Source of the DNA: Cylindrodendrum hubeiense
Lineage: Eukaryota; Ascomycota; Sordariomycetes; Hypocreales; Nectriaceae
DNA: 64,000 nucleotides
Direction of reading: 5' to 3'
Assembly (NCBI GenBank): GCA_014621425.1
Contig: JAANBB010000143.1
Span: 1-64,000 of the forward strand
Shown: piece after piece, positions 21,947 to 30,934 of the stretch
Position numbering within the stretch: the first letter of the stretch is position 1
Layout: every line of letters starts with the position of its first letter
Position numbers and translations under genes: made by a program
The notes under the pieces: generated by a model
The model's input: only the letters and a program-made list of their open reading frames with translations
What the model was told of the DNA's origin: nothing
The model's database searches: none

Positions 21947-23236
21947 ATGCTACCCTCGTCAGATCGAAGACGCGCTCGATGCGTCTCTTCGATATGCCAA
22001 TTTTTAATACCAATGCTCTCATTTGGATTTCTCTTCCAGGGAGTTCAATCGGTCAATTCTCCCATCGTCCATCGCAGCTCCGGGGCCGGGACGGCGCGCC
22101 GTGGTCCACGGATTGGAGTCCCTAAGAGGGACCTGGATGATTCAGAAAACTGGGATGGAAAGATACCGCTGATTGTCACCAACAACTGTAGCTCAGTAAT
22201 CTGGCCTGGAATCGCAACGCAGGCGGGCACGGGGCCTAGCGCAGGAGGCTTCGAGCTCGCCAAGGGGAAGAGTAGGAGGGTTTGGGTCAGTCCTGATTGG
22301 CAGGGACGCGTCTGGGGCCGCACAAACTGCACCGTCAATGGAGATTCGTGCTCCTGCAAGACGGGAGACTGCCTCGGGAAGTTGGACTGTGATTCCAGTG
22401 TAAGTCGATTTGCCGTGAATGCTTTGGCGTTTACTGACTTAAGGCAGGGCTCTATTCCTGCGACGCTTGCCGAATTCAACCTTGCTGGTGGAGTTCACAA
22501 CACGCAGACCTTCTACGATATCTCTCTTGTCGATGGGTACAACCTTCCTATGGGCCTCAAGTATATACCAGCCAAAAACACGTCATATATACCCCCAAAC
22601 CTCACCAACTGCATGTGCATCGCAACCCCTGGTTGGATTTATACCGAAGCCGAGACGGGAACTTATTACACGAACTCATCCTACCCCGTCCCGCTGGAGT
22701 CGAAGATTGATAATGATATGGCCCGTCGATGGTGCCCCTGGCCATATCTTGCGTTTCCGCCCACAAAACCCGGAGACGGCGTTTACCCCTACCCGGACGA
22801 CGACATCCAGCGACCCGAATTTGCGCCATGCAAGAGCGCTTGCGCCGCTTCTGGCAATGATAAGGACTGCTGCGTGGGCAAGTACCATGATCCCGACACA
22901 TGCAAACCATCGGATTACAGCAAAGCCGCCAAAGCTATGTGCCCCGATGCGTATAGCTTCGCCTATGACGATCAAAGTTCGACTTTCACCATCCCGATGG
23001 GAGGTGGTTGGGAGATCACCATGTGCCCCAAGGGACGCTCAACTAACATCCTGCGTCAATTGGGAGACGAAATGAACGAGATCGCCAGCTCGGGCAAATT
23101 GTCGGACCTGGCCCTTAAGCGCTTGAGGAACGTCACATATATCGAATCTGAACGGGACGCCGCAAATGGTCTCCGGCCAGTAATGGCCACGTTGGTCTCG
23201 ACTGTATTGGCCATGGCACTTTGGCTATATCTGTAA
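21947..23236 (+). CDS. Thaumatin-like protein, probably GPI-anchored
   Basis: Secreted beta-rich protein of the thaumatin / GH64-like superfamily, many members of which act on or bind beta-glucan. Exons are 21947-22399 and 22448-23236. Family features are IVTNNCSSVIWPGI near the start of the fold, the RVWGRTNCT strand, a Cys-rich CSCKTGDCLGKLDC stretch, PATLAEFNL and NLPMGLKYIP. The C-terminus is hydrophobic (about 18 residues) after a Ser/Ala-rich stretch, as in GPI signals. The N-terminus is unsure: the ATG at 21947 precedes a basic stretch, while the next ATG at 22013 gives a short hydrophobic signal (LSFGFLFQG). The 48 bp intron is a multiple of three with no stop. Confidence 0.85.
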   Translation: MLPSSDRRRARCVSSICQFLIPMLSFGFLFQGVQSVNSPIVHRSSGAGTARRGPRIGVPKRDLDDSENWDGKIPLIVTNNCSSVIWPGIATQAGTGPSAGGFELAKGKSRRVWVSPDWQGRVWGRTNCTVNGDSCSCKTGDCLGKLDCDSSVSRFAVNALAFTDLRQGSIPATLAEFNLAGGVHNTQTFYDISLVDGYNLPMGLKYIPAKNTSYIPPNLTNCMCIATPGWIYTEAETGTYYTNSSYPVPLESKIDNDMARRWCPWPYLAFPPTKPGDGVYPYPDDDIQRPEFAPCKSACAASGNDKDCCVGKYHDPDTCKPSDYSKAAKAMCPDAYSFAYDDQSSTFTIPMGGGWEITMCPKGRSTNILRQLGDEMNEIASSGKLSDLALKRLRNVTYIESERDAANGLRPVMATLVSTVLAMALWLYL

Positions 23237-23605
23237 TGGGTCTTGGTACAAGGAGTCATGGCTGGGTTGTATTTTCCTTTGTGTGAGGATCCAGGCTGGT
23301 TTCCTGTTCCTCAACGTCTTTGCGAGCTTGCATATCCGGGTTGCCGGTGTCATGAGAGGTTGATGAGGTGACGAGTTGATGGGTAGCAGGCGGGCCCGCC
23401 CCAAGACTTAGACGAGAACGCGTATACCCTTTCGATAACCCTAAATGAAAATGCTTATCATGTCTACATTGTACAAGCTCTATTGCTCATCTGTCATGAT
23501 CCATACCCAACCATTTTGGTCCGCCGCCCCGCTAGATGTGACGAGACCTTGTCTCGAGGCCATTCTCGCATGTAAGCCAGCCCATACGCATATGGTCTTG
23601 TACCT
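23237..23605. other. Convergent 3' spacer
   Basis: Between the stops of the thaumatin-like gene and the ankyrin gene. No additional feature recognised. Confidence 0.5.
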
Positions 23606-24397
23606 CTACCTCTTCCTCTCCTTCCTCCTCCTCTCCCACTCGGCGCGTTCCTCGTCATCACTTCCGCTGAACTCGGCATCCTCATCGCTCTCGTCGGCAA
23701 CGACCTGCGCATTACGGCCAGTAGCAGCCGCACCGGTGTTCTCGACGGGGATGAAGTCGCCAGCGTTCTGGCTGGTGAACTCGTGCTTCTGGATGAGATC
23801 ACGCAGCTCCGTGTTGCGGGGGTCGACAAGCTGGAAGGCAGTCAGGCGAGCCTTGTTCTTGGCACGTGAGTTGGAGCCGGCCTCGAGCATCATTTCGATG
23901 AGGGCGAAACCGAAGGATCGCTGGGCCGGAGGCTCCGAGTTGAGCCACCGGACGGCGCTGTGCAACGGGGTATCGCCGTCGGCGCGGTTGATGGGGTCGC
24001 ATTCGAAGTCGGGCTGGTCGAGGAGGAGGTCGATGATGTCGTCTGAAAGGCGGAGAGTTAGTCAAGTCTGGGGGCGAGTTGCGACGTCCGACTGGAGGAT
24101 TTTGGGGCTCATGGATGGCAGAGAAGTAGAGGAGACGCACAGTTTCCGCGGGAGGCGGCTTCATGGTACAGGTGGTTGCCCATGATGGTGGTAGTTTGGT
24201 TGAGAAGCTTTGTGATTTCGGCATCAGACTTGCCCTTGAGGCAGTCGGTCAAGAGTTCGGTGTTGTCGCGGCGACAGGCCTCAATCAGGAGCTCCTTGAC
24301 CGAGGCGCCCTGCGATTGCGCTGGTGTCTCAGCGTCGTCTCCTTAGATAGTCAACAGAAGGGAGTTGCCCTACATCGTGCTCCTCGTCGCCAGCCAT
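23606..24397 (-). CDS. Small ankyrin-repeat protein (YAR1-like)
   Basis: A 215-residue ankyrin protein. Exons on the minus strand are 24397-24374, 24327-24141 and 24042-23606. Ankyrin helices are seen in GNHLYHEAASRGNYDIIDLLLDQ, in GDTPLHSAVRWLNSE and around MMLEAG. The C-terminus is acidic then basic (SDDEERAEWERRRKERKR). Size and layout fit yeast Yar1, the chaperone of ribosomal protein uS3, but orthology is not proven. The first intron acceptor at 24328 was chosen because it is the one that keeps frame with a 46 bp intron. It is divergent from the C11 gene at 25079. Confidence 0.8.
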
Positions 24398-25078
24398 CGT
24401 GTGTCTGACTGGGCAAAGTATCTAGAGGTGCGGCTTCGAATCTGCTCTTCGCGATATCGCGGGGAGCGGGGTAGTTTCGCTCGAGGGGGATTGTGCGCCG
24501 GGACGAGGTCGTGAAGATGCTCGCAGGGAGAGTTGGAGAGGACGGGACGGCGGCGGATGGGTCGGAGTTGACGGTGCCGCGTGGTTGGGAGGATTACAAG
24601 AGGGAGCGAGGAGATACGTAGGTGGTTGTGTGTGTCGTCGTGGGACAAAGGGCTACAGGAGGTGGCAGTGAGCACGCAGCCGCCTGACCTCTGAGATTGG
24701 TTGGTTGGCGGTGACGAGGGGGCTGGCGCTACGCTGTTGTACAGTGGGTGGGCACAGCGGATACAGCGGGCACAGCGCTGTAAATGCCGGCTCAAGGCAC
24801 CCAATGGCGGGGGAACGGCACTAACGACCACGAGGCGTAAAGGCTTTAGGCATCATGCACGGGACCCCACCATGCCGAGAGGCGCTGGCTCCAGGCCAAG
24901 ACCGGAAATTTTCCCATCGGGCGAAACGCAGAGCAACTTTGAACATCACCGACGACGTGTGCATGAAACGGAATCCGCTGGCCGCATATTTGAAACCGGA
25001 CAGCGCTTAGGCTCTCCTACAACCGAACGTCCGAGTACACTGCGTACCTAAGTCTCCCGCACGGAGCCAACCACAGCC
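24398..25078. other. Divergent promoter region, ankyrin gene / RPC11
   Basis: A 681 bp interval between divergent start codons. It contains a cagcggatacagcgggcacagcg imperfect repeat near 24755-24780. No gene supported. Confidence 0.5.
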
Positions 25079-25478
25079 ATGCTGCTCTGTAAGGAACCCA
25101 GGAACCCTCCTCGCGCCTCGCCTCATGCCTCCAAACTAACCATGGCCGCGTCCAGTCTGTCCTCACTGCGCCAACATCCTCACCGTGTCCCTGACCAACA
25201 CGCGAACCAACCGCCTCGAGTGCCGTACCTGCCCCTTCGAGCACCAGATCACCGAGCCCGTCTTCTCGCGCCGCGTCTACGAGCGGGTTGAGAAGGAGGA
25301 CGTCTTCGGCGGCCCCGGCGCCTGGGACAACGCGCAAAAGGGCCGTGTGCAGTGCCCCGCCGAGGGCTGCGATGGCGACGAGGCTGCTTTCTTCCAGGTG
25401 CAGATCCGCAGTGCCGATGAGCCCATGACGAGTTTCTACAAGTGCATGACGTGTGGTAATCGGTGGAGAGAAAACTAA
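25079..25478 (+). CDS. RPC11: RNA polymerase III subunit C11 (RPC11/RPC10)
   Basis: A 110-residue Pol III subunit needed for intrinsic RNA cleavage, termination and reinitiation. Exons are 25079-25088 (10 nt) and 25156-25478, joined as MLLFCPHCANIL. The N-terminal zinc ribbon is CPHC with CRTC. The C-terminal TFIIS-like ribbon has CPAEGC and CMTCG, with the acidic catalytic loop RSADEPMT between them. Length matches the family (about 108-110 aa). The tiny first exon is supported by protein continuity. Confidence 0.95.
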
Positions 25479-25800
25479 GTCTGGTGGGGGTTTGGAGGGG
25501 AATCTCTCAGGCCGAGGGCGTTATTTGTGCGAGGAGAATGGAGTTGATGGTTTGCGTTTTCGGAATATCATGGACTTTCTCTTGCTTTTCTCGTGTCGTA
25601 GGTTGTCGTAGGTGGTGATTGTGTTGTTTCTTGGTGACTCACCCTGGCGATGTCGTCCAGTGCCCCCACGCCACCGAGCATCTGTCTAATGCTGCTTCAA
25701 AGGCAATAATCGTGTCCGGGTCGTAGCCAGTTGTTCGGGCCCTGGTTCCCACCCTTTGTAGCTCGTCGCGTAGAATACCGTTGTCGTGCTGCTTCGGCCA
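25479..25800. other. Convergent 3' spacer RPC11 / MED31
   Basis: Short GC-rich interval between two stop codons. The MED31 frame remains open for some distance beyond its TGA in another frame only. Nothing else recognised. Confidence 0.45.
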
Positions 25801-26265
25801 TCACTCGCGGTGCCAATCCACCGATGCCTTCATGCCTTCCTCCATCAGCCGCTGCACGACATCCGGGCTCATGATCTGCTGGCGAAACGTCTCCTGCTGC
25901 AGAAGCTCGAGGTGGCGTAGCGTTGGACCTGGGTATGTCAGGTACTTGAGGTACGGCGGCTGGTTCCAGTACTGGAGGTAGGCGAGGTAGGCGACAAAGG
26001 CGGGCTGGCTGAGGAGCTTCTGGGAGGCTAGGTGGTTGAGGTAGTAGGGGTTGGCGAGGGATTGGACGAACTGCGCGGGGCTGGAGTGAGTGATTGCTTC
26101 ATTGACGGATCATCGTTGAAGGGGGNGGGGATGGAAGGGCAAGACGAACCTCGAGTTCAATCTCGAATCGCGAGAAGCCGCCATACTTGGGCTCTGTGTC
26201 CGTTGGCGCAGGCGCCGGGGGGCGGAGACGCCCATCACCACATCCTGGGGAGCTTCGGTGGCCAT
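25801..26265 (-). CDS. MED31: Mediator complex subunit 31 (SOH1), frame broken by one base
   Basis: Small, highly conserved middle-module subunit of Mediator. Exons on the minus strand are 26265-26150 and 26070-25801. The core is unmistakable: [13 protein letters not shown] joins [15 protein letters not shown] across the intron, followed by [13 protein letters not shown] and [11 protein letters not shown]. In exon 1 the ATG frame ([10 protein letters not shown]) and the core frame differ by one base. The switch falls in the G6 run at 26217-26222, where one more base would restore the frame. An N at 26126 lies in the intron, so local sequence quality is suspect. Confidence 0.92.
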
Positions 26266-26816
26266 CGTGTCGGATTTTGCGAGAGGTGATGCGCGCGTGG
26301 ATAGTGCGCGTGTAGATAGATAGGCCGTGGGTTGGTGTTGATGGTTTTGTGGAGCTGTGAAGTCGCAGGCGATGGTCGCTGTGGTTGCGGCGCAAAGGCC
26401 AAGCAAAAAGGCAGAGTTGCTCCGGTACCTGGACACGCCAAAAACCCGGCCCCACTCTACGTCATCCGGGACCGCTGGAACACTTTCACTGAGAGCGACG
26501 CTTTCGGCTTCATTTTGCATCTTGTCTCATTTTACCTCTCCCCGATACGAGGAGAAAAAGCTATGCATTGGGTTTACTAAGTAGTAAGACATCTCAGTGA
26601 AAACTAACTGCAAATCCCCGGTTTGTAGTCTTACGAATAACCTCTATAGCATATTTGAGCATGTTTTAAACCCAATCAGCAGCAATGACAAGACAATCCA
26701 CCACAACGAGCCACGTCTTAAGCTATTTCCAGACAGTAAATCTAAGTCAGAGCCTTACTCTGTTACCCTTGGCCTCGTTCTTCTAAAAAGGACCTCTCAA
26801 CATGACGCCAGGCGGC
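26266..26816. other. Boundary between GC-rich arm and AT-rich cluster
   Basis: MED31 promoter followed by an A+T-rich stretch from about 26560, where base composition changes visibly. I see no gene, inverted repeat or transposon end here. Confidence 0.45.
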
Positions 26817-27542
26817 TTAAAATAGCCTGGGTGTTGGTGTCCAAACATCTCCTGCAAGGCCATACCATACTCCATTAATCGTTGCTGCGACAAAAAAGGC
26901 CGAGATGACGCTGGAGAAGCCAACTTCACAAGCTAGCATCTTCTGCCTCCATATGGGCAGGCCTGAGCGAGAGATGAATTTCACCAAAATGTGTGCTTGT
27001 TCTAAACCCCAGAACGGAAGTGACATCATCAGCGCCCCGAACCAAAAGTTCGAGTAAGGCATTCCGTAGAATAAGTATTCATCTCGTTGGTGGTATTTGT
27101 ATATGTGCGCCACAGATGTGTTGGTGCATTCAAACATTGGGGTGCCAATTGCGCCGAGGAGCACCACGAGAACGTAGGTGGTATAATACCCAAGTTTTCT
27201 ATATAGAACTGCGCGATGGTCGTCGAGCAAGACAAGAGGGATTCCGAAGAAGAAGGCGTAGAATAATATCATCGCTAGGGCTGCCTTTTCCCCAGCCATG
27301 GTCCACGCTGTGATGAACCGTTCGTCTGTCGTTAGCCGGAAGTAATATTTGCTGTCGAATACCCATTCCATTACACCACCGCCAATTGATGAAGCGAAGT
27401 AGACGCCATAGAAGACGGGATTTTTCGACCGCCAGACGTAGAAAAGTCCGCCAGAGAAAAGGCACAGGGACACAATTTCGTAAAGCCGGATAATCTCAAG
27501 ACTTGCGATTTCGGTTGGTACTGCGCTGTGGGTGGGATCCAT
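26817..27542 (-). CDS. Polytopic membrane protein of the AT-rich cluster, possible cyclase-like enzyme
   Basis: A 241-residue protein with six to seven hydrophobic segments. Examples are IIRLYEIVSLCLFSGGLFYV near residue 20, FYGVYFASSIGGGVMEWVF near 50, AALAMILFYAFFFGIPLVLL near 85 and VGFSSVISAFFVAATINGVW near 215. Polar residues at segment ends stand out: MEWVFDSKYYFRLTTDERF, FECTNTSVAH and WGLEQAH. I do not recognise the family. Size and topology match Pyr4-type membrane terpene cyclases (about 240 aa, seven spans), but the sequence does not look like the members I know. I chose the ATG at 27542. The gene is divergent from the phosphotransferase and shares its promoter. Confidence 0.75.
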   Translation of the reverse strand: MDPTHSAVPTEIASLEIIRLYEIVSLCLFSGGLFYVWRSKNPVFYGVYFASSIGGGVMEWVFDSKYYFRLTTDERFITAWTMAGEKAALAMILFYAFFFGIPLVLLDDHRAVLYRKLGYYTTYVLVVLLGAIGTPMFECTNTSVAHIYKYHQRDEYLFYGMPYSNFWFGALMMSLPFWGLEQAHILVKFISRSGLPIWRQKMLACEVGFSSVISAFFVAATINGVWYGLAGDVWTPTPRLF

Positions 27543-27791
27543 AGTAGACAATTTAACGGTTAAATCATGCAAAGCTTCTTAAATATCTTGAGTATTTGAA
27601 ACTAAATGGTAGACTTCGATTTGTCTCGTGACACTGGAAGCGTCTGTAGGGAAATATGTATGTCGTGACGAGAGGGGCGGCCCGGAGCCCGGAGCGAATG
27701 GCAACAACACGGGAGCATATGGCCAGGGACAGGGATTCTTGTCCATATATTTTCATGGAATATTTTCCTTGCTTGTATTGCGACCATGCAT

Positions 27792-27802
27792 TTCGGGCCG
27801 AA
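27792..27802. promoter_or_regulatory. Exact TTCGGGCCGAA palindrome, cluster promoter element
   Basis: An 11 bp palindrome (CGG-N-CCG core with TT/AA flanks) in the 410 bp divergent promoter, 250 bp upstream of the membrane-protein ATG and 151 bp upstream of the phosphotransferase ATG. The same sequence recurs exactly at 41342 and in degenerate form at 29411, 34849 and 37812. It is a candidate site of the cluster Zn2Cys6 regulator; binding is inference. Confidence 0.6.
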
Positions 27803-27952
27803 GCTCTTGACCGACTTGTTCCCCGGTACTTTGGAAGTTGGATGTATAAGGTGGTACATAATACCCTGTAGAATCTCCGAATCCAATTTAGCGATTATTT
27901 ATAGCAGAGAACTGAAATGAACATAATTTGATCACATATTAACTTAAACACG

Positions 27953-29075
27953 ATGAAGAACTCCGAGGCTCAACAACGCATCAATCGTCACGATCTCAAT
28001 ACTACCAAGGCTCTTCCCACAACCACCGGGGCAATAACACCCAAATGGCTCTCGGAATCTTTAGGCTTCGATGTGAAGAATATAAATATTCGCCATGTGA
28101 TTCCTGGAACAGCGACTAAGGTGCTGGCAAATTTAGAATACTCCGTTGACCCACCGGTCGACGTCAAATCAAGCAGCCGCCCCGAGGCAATATGTATTAA
28201 GGGGGGATTCGAACAGAACCTTTTCGACCTTGGAATGGCCTCCGCATACTTGAGAGAGGTTCACTTTTTTTGCCGAATTCGGGAGCAGCCAATATCTGCG
28301 CACTCCACACATGTGGTATGGCGCGACGAATCCCAACCAAGGACAGGGAATCGTCATCATGGAGGACTTGTCAGCGAAAGGGTGCAAATTCGGCGAATGC
28401 ACAGAACCCTGGAATCCCGTCCTTGTTGCTCGTGTATTGGAGCAGCTGGCCGCCTTACACGCCTCAACTTGGGGTGCCAACCCAGTCGACCATCCCTGGC
28501 TCGCCGACAATCCGGTGCAAGATGTCGGCGCCGTCATGTTCACATCCGAGTACTGGGATTCTCACTTCAACACAGGCCAAGCCCCTTCAGATATACCCGA
28601 ATCACTACAAGACAGAGGTCGTGTTCATGCAGCATTCAAGCGGATGTGGGAGGAGGAGAAGAATGATACGCGGCTGAAATGTATCTTGCATGGCGATGCA
28701 CATATCGGAAACACATACTTTGACGGTGATGGTGACCCGATTCTCCTGGACTACCAGACGGTATACATTGGCTCGGCTATGCACGATGTCGCCTACTGGA
28801 TCGGTGGGTCGTTGACAATCAAGGATCGTCGACTCCATGAGCGGGAGCTACTGGACACGTATCTAGGCGCGCTCCACGCGAATGGGGCCCCGTTATTTCA
28901 GCGACACGAAGTGTGGGAGGACTACTCTAAGCACATGCTTCACGGTTTCTTCTGGGTCATTACGGGTACGGCAATGCAGACGAGGGATAGGGCACACGCA
29001 ATGGCTCAGCGATTCATCGCATCCATAGAGGACCTTTCGAGCCTGTACTTACTTGAACGTGGGGGACGATGGTAA
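27953..29075 (+). CDS. APH / ecdysteroid-kinase-like phosphotransferase, frame broken by one base
   Basis: A small-molecule kinase of the aminoglycoside phosphotransferase fold (EcKinase/DUF1679-like), about 373 residues after allowing for the break. The Brenner motif LHGDAHIGNTYF with the catalytic Asp is near residue 247, and the metal-binding DYQ follows in ILLDYQTVYIG. The AHDVAYW-type segment is MHDVAYWIGGSL. The frame slips in the T7 run at 28265-28271: REVHFF in the first frame continues as AEFGSSQYL in the next if one T is removed. The rest of the gene is clean and intronless. A role in phosphorylating a cluster product or an external steroid/terpenoid is inference. Confidence 0.85.
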
Positions 29076-29410
29076 AAACAGGCTCCGAGGAGATGTTAAA
29101 TGGAGACTGAAATGCGCAGTGGTCGGAGGCGATATTGCTGCCAGACTATTTTCAGATCAATACAACATAGTCAGCGAACAATGTACCAGCCTATTCAATT
29201 TCCCAATCCCAGACTCGCTCTCATATCATGTTCCTTCATCTATCTGAATAATCTGGTGAGCCGTTATTGATAAGAATTGTCAGTCTACGTTTCGGGATAC
29301 TAGATCTTTGAGGCGGAGACGGAGAACTGAGATCTCCGACACCCGGCAATCTTCTCCGGCTTCCGGGGATTTCGGCATGGGCCATGAAACTCTTCGCCCC
29401 AATCTCTAGA

Positions 29411-29421
29411 TTCGGTCCGAC
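29411..29421. promoter_or_regulatory. TTCGGTCCGAC element upstream of the SnoaL-like gene
   Basis: Matches TTCGGNCCGAA at ten of eleven positions, 252 bp upstream of the ATG at 29673. The surrounding 29076-29672 interval contains other CGG/CCG half sites near 29310-29370 but no gene that I can support. Confidence 0.5.
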
Positions 29422-29672
29422 AGCCTATCATGTCGTTCTCAACGCAGCAGAATTGACTAGCCGAGTGAATTTACCCGTCGGCGTTAGCTGTGTACAGCAA
29501 TCTGAAAAAGAGCAAGATAGCTCCGAGTAGCAGTTAATCTAGAGTTCTTTACCACACCCAGTTCAGATCCCATTCAGTAACGAAGCTCTATCAATCCTCG
29601 CTGTGTAATTTCGAAGCAAGTAAATCAATACTATCACTGAAACATCCGACTTGAAAACCTTGGAAGTTAAAG

Positions 29673-30394
29673 ATGGCAATTGGAGAGTGGAAGGACGAGG
29701 TAAGTTATCGCCCCAATGACTTGTAGCGTTTAAAGATGCTTCTAACGCACCGTCATTCCGAGTAGACCAATCTCACCACCATTGAGGCGCTTCACAACGA
29801 CCTCAGCTACACCCCAAGTAGCGTGAGCAGCAACTTGTGTCCCAGTAGAGCCATGCCTTATGCTGACCTCAGAGTCACCAGTATCACGATCCATCTCTCG
29901 CATTGGAGGAGCAGGAGATCTTGCAGCACTACAAAGATTGGGCGTACTTTGCCAACTACAAGTTCAAGGTTGATCCAGACCAGGATCACAATTTCTACGA
30001 TCTTGATGACGTCCTGTACTATGATTTGATGGGCATCGTAACGCGTGGTAGCTTTGGCGCGCATTTCGACCGTATCGGTCCTTACTTTGCCAATGCTCAC
30101 ATCGCATTCAGGGACCTCGAGGTCTACGCCACGTCGCCCACCTCCGGCTGGTCCAGCATGGTCCAACGATACTGGGGAAAATCCACCGACGGCGTCGACT
30201 TTGACTTCACCTTTCGCATCACTGGCATTCTGCAGAAGAAGGATGGGAGGTGGCGCTTCGTCCATGAGCATGTCTCATTCCCGGTCGATATGAAAACCCA
30301 GAAGGCCGACTTCAGCTGCGGTCTGGAGGCGAGCGTCGCATTGTACATTGGCAAGGACCGAGACCAAGCCGAGAAGGATGGCAAGGCCTACTAG
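29673..30394 (+). CDS. NTF2 / SnoaL-like protein (isomerase or cyclase-like fold)
   Basis: A 198-residue protein. Exons are 29673-29699, 29766-29822 and 29882-30394. The fold is the SnoaL_3/ketosteroid-isomerase type, with an N-terminal helix pair (LALEEQEILQHYKDWAYF), then strands. The typical end is GILQKKDGRWRFVHEHVSFPVD. Members act as cyclases, isomerases and dehydratases in polyketide, meroterpenoid and steroid pathways, usually with His/Asp pairs in the pocket. The residues YYDLMGIV and RYWGKSTDG are candidates to line it. The small first exons are supported by splice sites and frame but not by family conservation. Confidence 0.83.
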
Positions 30395-30934
30395 ACAACC
30401 GTGAATGAAGGGCGGCTCCAATTCTGTATGTTCATCGTGATTCGATACGAGTTTGTAGTTATTTCCAGGGGGTGAGATTATAATCACGATGGCCCGGTTG
30501 TCTTCCACTTGAACCGCGGAGACGGAGGAGTATCTAAGCCGGAGGATAAATATAGTGTTATCAGGCCATACATCGACAGGACTTTCGTAGTCCAGATGAC
30601 GTGTGCCCCAAGCCGCCTGCAAGTGAGCTTAAATCATATGATCCTGTAACGCATCAGTAAATTGGGTAAAACCAGTCACTTGTTAAAATTCAAGCCCTGC
30701 TGCTTGTCAAATGTAGGTCACTAAAGTATTGCCCCCGCATCAATCAGGGACCCGGTTACCGGGAAACTTGAGCTCCGGGGAAGTAGAGCTACCTTGTTCC
30801 GCGGAAGTTCAACTTGTTTCTCTCCGAAATATTCCCCAAGCTCATAATCACTTCCGCTGTCCATCCATACCTTTACGTCATTAACATTCTTACGGCTCCA
30901 TGCTACCACGATCCCATCTCAGCATTGTCGAGAA
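30395..30934. other. Promoter region of the cluster regulator
   Basis: Contains several short CGG/CCG palindromes (near 30747, and TTCCGCGGAA near 30798), but not the TTCGGNCCGAA element found before the enzyme genes. No gene seen. Confidence 0.45.

Noticed and set aside
26817..27542. Calling the membrane protein a Pyr4-family terpene cyclase outright
   Set aside because: Size and topology fit, but I see none of the sequence landmarks I know for that family; kept as a hypothesis only.
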